Source: Planctomycetota bacterium (GTDB taxonomy: Bacteria > Planctomycetota > MHYJ01 > JACPRB01). Taken from it: a DNA stretch of 6,251 nt. Positions 1 to 5,825 of the stretch are shown piece after piece. The notes beneath the pieces were generated by a model that made no database searches, was not told the origin of the DNA, and saw nothing but the letters and a program-made list of their open reading frames with translations. The stretch lies in assembly GCA_016200125.1 (NCBI GenBank), contig JACQFK010000557.1:1-6251 (forward strand). The letters run 5' to 3'. The position numbers and the translations under genes are program-made. Numbering within the stretch: position 1 is the stretch's first letter; the number at the start of each line of letters is the position of its first letter.

Positions 1-726
1 ATCTGCGCGGCGAAGATGAAGAGGCCGGGGTCGAACGACGTCATATCGAAGCCGGCGTTGGCGTCGACCGGTCCCTGGCCGCACTTCGGGGTCACGATCG
101 ACCAAGCCCGCGAGTGCAAACAGGCCTACTATGCGGCAATCTCCTTCGTCGACGCGCAGATCGGCCGCGTGCTCGACGCGATGGACCGCCTCAAGCTCTG
201 GGACAACACGGTCGTCGTCTTCTGGAGCGACCACGGCTACCACCTGGGCGATCACGGGCTCTGGATGAAGCAGAGCCTCTTCGAGGAGTCCTCGCGCGTG
301 CCCATGATCATCGTCGCGCCCGGGGCGAAGGGGAATGGGAGCCACTGCCCGCGCACGGTCGAGCTGCTGGACCTCTATCCCACGCTCGCCGACCTGTCCG
401 GGCTGACGCCGCCGAAGGAGCTGGCGGGCGCGAGCCTGCGGCGGCTGCTCGACGATCCCTCGACGGCCTGGGACCGGCCGGCCTTCACCCAGGTCCAGCG
501 CGGCGGCTTCCCGGGCCACGCCGTGAGCACCGAGAAGTGGCGCTACATCGAGTGGGACGGCGGGAAATCCGGGACCCAGCTCTACGACCGGGAGAGCGAC
601 CCCCGCGAGTACGTGAATCTCGCGTCGGACCCGAAGCACGCGGCGGTCGTGGAGGAGATGAAGGCGCTCGTGAAGAAGAACTGGCCCGTCCGGGTGACCG
701 GCGGCGAGAATCCACCGAAGAAATAG
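1..726 (+). CDS. Type I sulfatase, C-terminal part (iduronate-2-sulfatase-like), 5' end outside window
   Basis: The frame is open from the first base, so the true start lies upstream; the ATG at 16 is internal. The visible part is the C-terminal half of a formylglycine-dependent sulfatase, an enzyme that hydrolyses sulfate esters, often on sulfated glycans. The sequence WSDHGYHLGDHG (from base 223) contains the Asp-His pair (229-234) that binds the active-site metal in this family. The Lys at 268-270 lies in WMKQSLFEESSRVPMII, which matches the conserved basic residue beside the sulfate site. The LYDRESDPREYVNLASDP segment near the end is the usual C-terminal signature of bacterial sulfatases. 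The Cys/Ser-x-Pro-x-Arg maturation motif and any signal peptide must lie upstream. The DHG...DHG spacing and the VELLDLYPTLADLSGL stretch resemble iduronate-2-sulfatase relatives, but the substrate cannot be inferred. The gene ends with TAG one base before the stop of the convergent gene. Confidence 0.93.
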   Translation: MCAAKMKRPGSNDVISKPALASTGPWPHFGVTIDQARECKQAYYAAISFVDAQIGRVLDAMDRLKLWDNTVVVFWSDHGYHLGDHGLWMKQSLFEESSRVPMIIVAPGAKGNGSHCPRTVELLDLYPTLADLSGLTPPKELAGASLRRLLDDPSTAWDRPAFTQVQRGGFPGHAVSTEKWRYIEWDGGKSGTQLYDRESDPREYVNLASDPKHAAVVEEMKALVKKNWPVRVTGGENPPKK

Positions 727-727
727 G

Positions 728-1276
728 TCACTTCTTCGGCTCCTTGAATTCCGCGAGCTCGAAGGAGTTCGGGTTGCCGTTGTCCGGCTTGATGTCGACC
801 TTCACGAGCCCGACGTTGGGCGCCAGGTAGAAGTCGACCTTCACGTCGCCCGAGTCCTCGAGCTTGAGCTGGGTTCGGACGACGTCCTTGTAGGTCCCGG
901 CGGGGACGGTCACCTCGACCTTCCCCAGGTGGACGACCTCGCCCCCCGGGCTGAACCACTTGTCGTCCTTCTTGGAGTCCGCCTTCAGGACCGAGAACGT
1001 GAGCCCCTCCGCATCCGTTTCCTTCCGCGCGGTGACGGTGAGCACGCCGTCCACCACGGACCAGGTGACGTTGGAGGTGCCGTCCTTGTCGGGGTCCTTC
1101 CAGAGGATCTTGACCTTCCCCTCCTCGGTTCCGGTCACCTCCCCGGTGATCTTGCGCTCGGCGCCGCCTTCGAAGCGCTTCCAGGTCCAGGTCGTCCCGG
1201 TCTTGAACTTGTAGTAGTCGTCGAGGGGCGGAGCCTGGAGGGACAGGAGCAGGATCGCGGCAGGAAGAATCCTCAT
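728..1276 (-). CDS. Small exported beta-rich protein of unknown function
   Basis: This encodes 182 residues. The N-terminus (MRILPAAILLLSLQA, then PPLDD) looks like a short Sec signal peptide cleaved near residue 15, so the mature protein is probably periplasmic or secreted. The rest is rich in alternating hydrophobic and charged residues, as in a beta sandwich or barrel. Three segments resemble a loosely defined family of exported proteins that I know only as hypothetical: YYKFKTGTTWTW (21-32), VTVPAGTYKDVV (122-133) and FYLAPNVGLVKV (149-160). DPDKDG (61-66) fits a D-x-D-x-D-G calcium-loop pattern, which alone is weak evidence. No catalytic motif is visible. It lies 43 bases downstream of the tube-fold gene on the same strand and is probably co-transcribed with it. 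The start codon has no clear Shine-Dalgarno and is preceded by a small hairpin. The stop is TGA. Confidence 0.85.
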   Translation of the reverse strand: MRILPAAILLLSLQAPPLDDYYKFKTGTTWTWKRFEGGAERKITGEVTGTEEGKVKILWKDPDKDGTSNVTWSVVDGVLTVTARKETDAEGLTFSVLKADSKKDDKWFSPGGEVVHLGKVEVTVPAGTYKDVVRTQLKLEDSGDVKVDFYLAPNVGLVKVDIKPDNGNPNSFELAEFKEPKK

Positions 1277-1319
1277 GGGACCATTGTCCCGCAGGGGAGG
1301 CGCGACCGCAAGCCTTGCG
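1277..1319 (-). other. 43-base intercistronic gap with two small inverted repeats
   Basis: The gap between the two minus-strand genes holds two perfect inverted repeats. One is at 1277-1290 (5-base arms GGGAC/GTCCC, 4-base loop) and abuts the downstream start codon. The other is at 1307-1319 (CGCAAG, one base, CTTGCG), just after the upstream stop codon. Neither is followed by a T run on the minus strand, so a standard intrinsic terminator is not supported. The first occupies the place where a ribosome binding site would be expected. Any effect on translation or mRNA stability is inference. Confidence 0.3.
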
Positions 1320-2339
1320 CTACTCGTTCGGAAGGACGTACTGGAACTGCATCCGCTCGCAGTAGAGTTCGGCCGTGAACGACTTGACGTCGTCCTTGGC
1401 CTTGGCCGCGTCGTTCTTGCAGCAGTCGCAGTCGCAGGACGGCTTCTTCCGGTCGGGGCCGACGTAGAAGATGCCCAGATTGAAGAAGTAGATGCGGGCG
1501 AGGACGTCCTGCCCGTTCGGGGAGAGGAATTCCAGGGTGCCGTTCTTCTCTTTCGTCTCGTCGTTGTTGCCCTTGATGACGAAGTCCTCGTGCCAGTCGT
1601 ACCAGGTCTGAGCGGCGACGGAAGAGAGCGTGAACTTGAGATTGGGGAATTCGAGCTTTCCGGGCTCCTTCAGATAGTCGCGGGCGTCGCCGATGTCATC
1701 CGTCACGGCGGTCTGCTTGACGGTGAACGCGTCGATCTTCATGACTTTGGTGCAATCGATGTCGGGAATGCTTAGCCTGAAGTTGCTCGCGATCCATTTC
1801 TTCTGCCCGTCCTTGTTGTTGAAGTCGGCGAAGCTCCCGTCGGCGGGCCTGGTGCGCGTGTACTCGGGCTTGAATTTGAGGGTGAGGTACGCGGGCTCCT
1901 TGGACGAGCCGTCGCAGGCGGGGATGCCGGTCTCCGTGATGAGGGCGTTGAAGAACTCGCGCTGGCTCTTCGCGTCGAGCTTGTAGTCGCAGGCGACGAT
2001 GGAGCCGTTCTTGCGCTGGTAGTTCAGCTGCCAGGAGGCGGCGATCCAGTCGTAGACCGCCTTGGACATGGAGAAGCCGATCTGCATCGTGAAGTCTTCA
2101 TACTTCGGCGTTCCGATGTGCTTCTTCACGAAATAGGTCGGGCCGGCCGCTTCTTTGATCACTTCGGCGCTGATCCCGCCTCCGTCGACCTGCTTGAGGA
2201 AGCCGCACTTCACCCCGTCGAGGGTGAAGAAGAAATTGCCGGAGACGTAGGAGCGGGGATCCTGGGCGAGGCCCGGCAGGAAGCCGAGAGTCAGCAGGAT
2301 GATCCCCGCGGCCAAGGCGGAACAAAGGAGTTTTCTCAT
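1320..2339 (-). CDS. Exported protein with two tandem T4 gp19/Hcp-like tail-tube domains
   Basis: This encodes 339 residues from the ATG at 2339; a GTG two codons earlier (2345) is an alternative. Residues 1-25 form a clear Sec signal peptide (MRKLL, hydrophobic core, GLA before QDP). Domain 1 (about 31-164) reads like the T4 gp19 tail-tube family of phage tails and contractile injection systems: NFFFTLDGVKCGFLKQVDGG, then a KYEDFTMQIGFS strand, YDW (96-98) and RKNGS (109-113). Domain 2 (about 181-337) repeats the pattern: NFRLSIPDIDCTKVMKID, LEFPNLKFTLS, YDW (247-249) and EKNGT (264-268). The Cys-to-YDW spacing is identical in both halves (Cys45 to Tyr96, Cys196 to Tyr247), which supports internal duplication. 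A CDCDCC cluster (302-307) sits in a loop of domain 2. Cytoplasmic tube proteins lack signal peptides, so this is probably a periplasmic or secreted derivative; its function is unknown. No sheath, baseplate or spike gene is nearby. Confidence 0.8.
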   Translation of the reverse strand: MRKLLCSALAAGIILLTLGFLPGLAQDPRSYVSGNFFFTLDGVKCGFLKQVDGGGISAEVIKEAAGPTYFVKKHIGTPKYEDFTMQIGFSMSKAVYDWIAASWQLNYQRKNGSIVACDYKLDAKSQREFFNALITETGIPACDGSSKEPAYLTLKFKPEYTRTRPADGSFADFNNKDGQKKWIASNFRLSIPDIDCTKVMKIDAFTVKQTAVTDDIGDARDYLKEPGKLEFPNLKFTLSSVAAQTWYDWHEDFVIKGNNDETKEKNGTLEFLSPNGQDVLARIYFFNLGIFYVGPDRKKPSCDCDCCKNDAAKAKDDVKSFTAELYCERMQFQYVLPNE

Positions 2340-2347
2340 GCCCACTA

Positions 2348-2358
2348 TCCCCTTCCTT
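2348..2358 (-). promoter_or_regulatory. Ribosome binding site of the tube-fold gene
   Basis: The minus strand reads AAGGAAGGGGA just before the gene. The AAGGA part lies 8 bases from the GTG at 2345, and the GGGGA part lies 8 bases from the ATG at 2339, so the site fits either start. I prefer the ATG because it is the commoner start codon and because MRKLL is a typical signal-peptide beginning. Confidence 0.5.
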
Positions 2359-2369
2359 GAGTCTCCACA

Positions 2370-2398
2370 ACCTTAGGGGAACCGCGGGACGGGGTCAA
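2370..2398 (-). promoter_or_regulatory. Candidate promoter for the two exported-protein genes
   Basis: On the minus strand, TTGACC (2398-2393, five of six matches to the -35 consensus) is followed after 17 bases by TAAGGT (2375-2370, three of six matches to the -10 consensus). Transcription would begin near 2363, giving a short leader that includes the ribosome binding site. The -10 match is poor, so this is tentative. Confidence 0.3.
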
Positions 2399-2413
2399 GG
2401 GGATTCGGGAGTC

Positions 2414-2442
2414 TTGGCCATCCTGCATAAGGGCGCTATTAT
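2414..2442 (+). promoter_or_regulatory. Candidate sigma70-type promoter for the synthase-like gene, possibly leaderless
   Basis: TTGGCC (2414-2419, four of six matches to TTGACA) is followed after exactly 17 bases by TATTAT (2437-2442, five of six matches to TATAAT). Transcription from it would start about 6-8 bases later, at or next to the ATG at 2449. No good Shine-Dalgarno precedes this ATG; the nearest purine run, AAGGG, ends 15 bases away. The layout therefore suggests a leaderless message. This is inferred from sequence only. Confidence 0.4.
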
Positions 2443-2448
2443 GGGTCG

Positions 2449-3450
2449 ATGTCCAGGCTGCCCGGGATCCTCTTTTTCGGCAGCGGCGCCGCGGGGCTGA
2501 TCTACCAGGTCGTCTGGATGCGGCACGCCGCCCTTCACCTGGGCGTCACGAGCGCCGCCGTCGGCACGGTCGTCGCCACCTTCCTGGGAGGGCTGGCCCT
2601 GGGCAGCGTCTGGGGCGGGCGCGCGGTCGACCGCGCCCTGGCCGCGGGCCGGACCACTTTCGGATTTCGCGCCTACGGGGTGCTGGAACTGGCGATCGGC
2701 GCCTACGCCCTGGCCTTTGAGCCCCTGCTCTCGGCGCTCTCGTCCCTGCTCGGGCCGTTCTACGGGGCGGGGAGCGGCCACGGGGGCCTCTTCCTTGCGC
2801 TCCAGGCGATCGTCTGCGCCGTCGTGATCCTTCCCCCCACCGCCGCCATGGGGGCGACGCTGCCCCTGCTGGCGCGCCAGGTCGCCGGGCTCGGCGGCGA
2901 CGCGGGCCGGACGACGGGAACCCTTTACGTCCTCAACACGCTCGGGGGCGTGGCGGGAGCCGTGGCGGCGGGATGGCTGCTTCTTCCCGCGTTCGGCCTC
3001 CGGACGACCACGTTCATCGCCGCCGGAGGGAACCTCCTGATCGGCCTGGCGGCGCTCCGGGCGGCGTCGGCGACCGTCATCGCGCCGCCGAAGGCGGCGG
3101 CGGCCCGCGCGGAAGCGCCGCGCTGGATCTTCGCCGCCTACGCGGTGTCGGGCTTCGCGGCGCTGGTCTGCGAAATGGCCTGGACCCGCGGCCTCGTGCT
3201 CGCGCTCGGGTCCTCCGTCTACTCGTTCAGCCTGACGCTGGCCGCGTTCATCCTGGGACTCGGCGTCGGCGGCGCCGCCGGAACCTGGAAGGCCCGGTCC
3301 GCGAAGGATCCGGTCCTCGCCTTCGCGCTCCTTCAGGCCGGCACGGCCGTCGCCTCCATGGCCACGGTGCCGCTCCTGGAGCGGCTGCCGATGGTGATGA
3401 TGGAAACCGTGCATTCGACGCAGAACTTCGACCACGTCATGGCCGTCTAG
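2449..3450 (+). CDS. N-terminal fragment: multi-pass membrane region of the fused synthase-like protein
   Basis: This piece has 333 residues up to the internal TAG. It is strongly hydrophobic, with several probable membrane helices. The first half begins with SGAAGLIYQVVWMR (12-25) and contains LPPTAAMGATLPLLARQV (128-145) and LYVLNTLGGVAGA (159-171). A second copy begins at SGFAALVCEMAWTR (234-247) and would continue beyond the stop. The S-G-x-A-x-L-x-x-x-x-W-x-R motif opening each half is typical of the membrane part of fused spermidine-synthase-like proteins. A basic, Ala-rich linker (about 208-226) separates the halves. Alone, this product would be a truncated membrane protein without the enzyme domain, ending in the middle of the second half-repeat. 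Confidence 0.75.
   Translation: MSRLPGILFFGSGAAGLIYQVVWMRHAALHLGVTSAAVGTVVATFLGGLALGSVWGGRAVDRALAAGRTTFGFRAYGVLELAIGAYALAFEPLLSALSSLLGPFYGAGSGHGGLFLALQAIVCAVVILPPTAAMGATLPLLARQVAGLGGDAGRTTGTLYVLNTLGGVAGAVAAGWLLLPAFGLRTTTFIAAGGNLLIGLAALRAASATVIAPPKAAAARAEAPRWIFAAYAVSGFAALVCEMAWTRGLVLALGSSVYSFSLTLAAFILGLGVGGAAGTWKARSAKDPVLAFALLQAGTAVASMATVPLLERLPMVMMETVHSTQNFDHVMAV
3448..3450 (+). other. In-frame amber codon interrupting the fused gene
   Basis: TAG stands between GTC and GCG in an otherwise continuous frame. Aligning the two membrane halves on their P-x-x-x-M-G-A motifs (Pro130 and Pro345) places this codon opposite Gln119. Gln119 is encoded by CAG and is likewise followed by GCG (Ala). A single C-to-T change from CAG would therefore explain the stop. 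TGG (Trp) or another neighbouring codon cannot be excluded. Confidence 0.8.
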
Positions 3451-3492
3451 GCGGGACTGGCGGCGCTGGTCGTCGGCATCCCCGCGCTGCTC

Positions 3493-5103
3493 ATGGGGGC
3501 GATGTTTCCCTTTCTCTGCAGGCTGGCGCTCGGATCGGAGGAATCGGTCGGAGCCGCGGTGGCCCGGCTCTACTCCTGGAACACCGTGGGCGGCATCCTC
3601 GGCGCCCTGGCGGGTTCCTTCCTGCTGCTGCCCTGGCGGGGCATCCCGGGGACGATCCTGTTCGCTGCGGGTCTGAACGTCATCCTGGCCGCTTATGCCT
3701 TCTCGGAGCGGCCGGGCGCCTGGAAGGGCGTTCCTCCGCTCACGCTGGCCGGCGGGATCCTGCTCCTCCTCCTCGTGCCCGGCTGGGACCTGGCGCTCGT
3801 CGCGACGACGCCCGTGCTCTACGGCCAGCGCTACTTCACCGAGAGCCGGTCCCAGGGGAAGCCCCTCGCCACGATCCTCCGGGAATCCAACCGCATCATC
3901 TATTCGAAGTGGGATTCCTGCGGGCTCGTGACGGTCCACGACGCCGGCAAGCTGCGGACCCTCCGGATCAACGGGAAGGCCGATGCGTCGACCGAGGACG
4001 ACATGGCGACGCAGATCCTGACCGCCCATCTCCCGCTGATCCTCCACCCGGCGGCCCGGGAGGCGCTCGTGATCGGCCTGGGCTCCGGTTCGACGGTCGC
4101 CGCTGCCCTGCGCCATCCGGTCGAAGCGGTGGAGGTCGTGGAGCTCCTTCCGGCCGTCGTCGAGGCGTCGAAGTTCTTCGAGGAGACGGTCGGTCCCTGG
4201 CGGACGGACCCCCGCCTGCGGCTGGTGATCGGCGACGCGCGGACCCACGTCCGCTTCACGCCGCGCCGCTACGACGTGATCGCCGCGGAGCCGTCCAACC
4301 TCTGGCTCAGCGGGATGGCGACGCTCTTCACGCGGGAGCAGTTCCGGCGCTACCGGGAGCTGCTCAAGCCCGGCGGGATCGTCTGCCAGTGGGTCCACGC
4401 CTACCGCCTGCCCAAGGCGGACTTCGCGGCGGTGCTCGCCACCTTCCACCAGGTCTTTCCGCGATCCTTCCTCTGGGAGGTCAGCATCGGAGGCGACTAC
4501 CTCCTGGTGGGGATGACGGGGGAGCTGCCCGACTACCAGGGCGTCCGCCGCCGCTTCGAGACGCCGGCGGTCGCCGGCCAGCTGAAGCAGTGGGGGAGGC
4601 CGACGGTCGAGGGGCTGCTCCGGGACTGGATCGGCGGGACGGAAATGATCGACGCTCTCACTTTGAAGGCGAGATTGATCAGCGACGACGACTGCCACGT
4701 CGAGTACAGCGCGCCGCGGGGCCTGCTCCAGGACTCGCGGATGGAGACGCTCGAAGCGCTGGACCTGCTTCGGGAATCGTATGTCGAATCGCTTCCCGGA
4801 GCGCCCGATCCCCGCGCCGGCCGGCGGGGGCGTCGGATGCTGGCGTCCGCGGTGCGGGCGGCGCCGACCGAGGGCGCCTCGGCCGCATTCGCCCTGCTCG
4901 AGGGGGCGCTCGTCTTCGACGCGGGGGACCCCGCCCTGGCGGTGGTCCTCGACAGCCTTTCCCGCCGGGCCTTTCTTCATGCGGCGGGCCTGGCCCGGAG
5001 AGGGGAACTGGAGGCGGCGAGGGATCTGTTCCGGCGCATTCCCCGGGAGAGTCCGATCTACGAGGACGCGAAGCGGGCGCTGGAGCGGCTCGGCGGGAAC
5101 TAG
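3493..5103 (+). CDS. C-terminal fragment: spermidine-synthase-like enzyme domain with helical tail
   Basis: The fragment has 536 residues if counted from the first ATG after the amber codon. That ATG has no Shine-Dalgarno and is probably internal to the full protein. Residues 1-100 complete the second membrane half (LLMGAMFPFL before the ATG region, then LYSWNTVGGILGA at 26-38). The enzyme domain (about 143-341) has a nucleotide-binding glycine loop GLGSGS (195-200), an acidic residue after the next strand (Glu217 in VVELLP), GDAR (247-250) and EPSNLWLSGMATLFTREQF (266-284). It belongs to the spermidine synthase/methyltransferase fold, but the Asp-rich catalytic loop of true spermidine synthases is replaced by EPSN. 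Aminopropyl transfer is therefore uncertain. The last 190 residues contain a TPR-like helical pair (AFLHAAGLARRGELEAARDLF). The stop TAG overlaps the trpA stop. Confidence 0.78.
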   Translation: MGAMFPFLCRLALGSEESVGAAVARLYSWNTVGGILGALAGSFLLLPWRGIPGTILFAAGLNVILAAYAFSERPGAWKGVPPLTLAGGILLLLLVPGWDLALVATTPVLYGQRYFTESRSQGKPLATILRESNRIIYSKWDSCGLVTVHDAGKLRTLRINGKADASTEDDMATQILTAHLPLILHPAAREALVIGLGSGSTVAAALRHPVEAVEVVELLPAVVEASKFFEETVGPWRTDPRLRLVIGDARTHVRFTPRRYDVIAAEPSNLWLSGMATLFTREQFRRYRELLKPGGIVCQWVHAYRLPKADFAAVLATFHQVFPRSFLWEVSIGGDYLLVGMTGELPDYQGVRRRFETPAVAGQLKQWGRPTVEGLLRDWIGGTEMIDALTLKARLISDDDCHVEYSAPRGLLQDSRMETLEALDLLRESYVESLPGAPDPRAGRRGRRMLASAVRAAPTEGASAAFALLEGALVFDAGDPALAVVLDSLSRRAFLHAAGLARRGELEAARDLFRRIPRESPIYEDAKRALERLGGN

Positions 5104-5825
5104 CCGATCGCCTGGCGCAGGCCGGCGACGAAGCGCTCGACGTCCTTGGGCGTGCCGCCGTTCTCCACGATCTTGAGCAGCGCGCTGCCGACGATGATCC
5201 CGTCGGCGAACTCCGCGGCGCGGGCGGCGTCCTCGGGCGTGGAGATGCCGAAGCCCACGCAGAGGGGGTGCTTCGTGAACTTCCGCACCCGCTTCACGAA
5301 GGCGCCCACGTCCGACGCCATCGACGCGCCCGTCACGCCCTTGAGCGAGACGAGGTAGATCCAGCTCTTCGTGAGCTTGTCGATCTTGCGGATCCGATCG
5401 TCGGTGCAGGTCGGCGAGATGAGAAAGACGAGCGGCACGCCGCTCGCCTCGGCGGCGGCGGCCACCGCATCGGCCTCTTCGGGCGGCACGTCGGGCAGGA
5501 TCACGCCCTTCAGGGCCGCCTTCGCCGCGCGCTCGAAGAACCTTTTCTCCCCGTACTGCATCACGGGGTTGATGTAGGTCATGAAGAGCAGCGGCACGGC
5601 CTTGAAGCCCTCGGCGATCTCGAAGGCGTCGTCGGTCGTGACCCCTCCCGTGAGCGCCTTGTGCGAAGTCGCCTGGATGATCGGTCCGTCGGCCAGCGGG
5701 TCGCTGAAGGGGATCCCCAGCTCGATCTGATCGGCTCCGCCGGCGGCGCAGGCCTGGAGCAGCTCGACGCAGCCCGCCTTGGTGGGATACCCCGCGGTGA
5801 CGAAAGGGATGAGCAGCTTACCCAT
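5100..5825 (-). CDS. trpA: Tryptophan synthase alpha chain
   Basis: TrpA (241 residues) cleaves indole-3-glycerol phosphate to indole and glyceraldehyde 3-phosphate in the last step of tryptophan synthesis; the indole is channelled to TrpB. The catalytic residues are present: Glu35 in [15 protein letters not shown] and Asp46 in the same motif, spaced 11 apart like Glu49 and Asp60 of the Salmonella enzyme. YINPV (84-88), LPDVPPEE (110-117), LKGVTGAS (161-168), GFGIS (191-195) and the phosphate-binding GSAL (213-216) follow in family order. The protein begins directly at the first beta strand ([12 protein letters not shown]), so it lacks the N-terminal helix of about a dozen residues found in many TrpA proteins. 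No in-frame start that would supply it is evident upstream. Its first 8 bases overlap the end of trpB, as expected for coupled translation. It is cytoplasmic, in the alpha2-beta2 complex. Confidence 0.97.
   Translation of the reverse strand: MGKLLIPFVTAGYPTKAGCVELLQACAAGGADQIELGIPFSDPLADGPIIQATSHKALTGGVTTDDAFEIAEGFKAVPLLFMTYINPVMQYGEKRFFERAAKAALKGVILPDVPPEEADAVAAAAEASGVPLVFLISPTCTDDRIRKIDKLTKSWIYLVSLKGVTGASMASDVGAFVKRVRKFTKHPLCVGFGISTPEDAARAAEFADGIIVGSALLKIVENGGTPKDVERFVAGLRQAIG

Larger units (their letters stand above)
2449..5103 (+). pseudogene. Fused membrane/spermidine-synthase-like gene interrupted by an in-frame TAG
   Basis: Bases 2449-5103 form one reading frame of 885 codons, broken only by TAG at 3448-3450 (codon 334). 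The parts on either side belong to the same protein. A multi-pass N-terminal region made of two similar halves is followed by a spermidine-synthase-like methyltransferase-fold domain (about 491-689) and a helical C-terminal extension (about 690-883). This is the layout of proteins annotated as 'fused MFS/spermidine synthase'. The stop cuts through the second membrane half. Four of the six undisputed genes here end in TAG, so general reassignment of TAG is unlikely. The choices are a recent nonsense mutation, an assembly or sequencing error, or local readthrough. No frameshift or other damage is visible, so any inactivation would be recent. Confidence 0.85.

Noticed and set aside
114..830. Second open frame inside the sulfatase region
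   Set aside because: It is Arg/Ala/Gly-rich with no family motif, while the frame beginning at base 1 carries clear sulfatase motifs.
1307..1319. Intrinsic terminator after the tube-fold gene
   Set aside because: The stem is short with almost no loop, and no T run follows on the minus strand.
3448..3450. General reassignment of TAG to an amino acid in this organism
   Set aside because: TAG is the natural terminator of the sulfatase, tube-fold, synthase-like and trpA genes in this window, each at the expected end of the protein, so the internal TAG is more likely a mutation, an error or local readthrough.
2395..4980. Long open frame on the minus strand opposite the synthase-like gene (861 codons)
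   Set aside because: Its translation is dominated by Arg, Gly, Glu, Asp and Pro in low-complexity runs with no motif, as expected from the antisense shadow of a GC-rich gene. The plus strand carries recognisable domains over the same bases.
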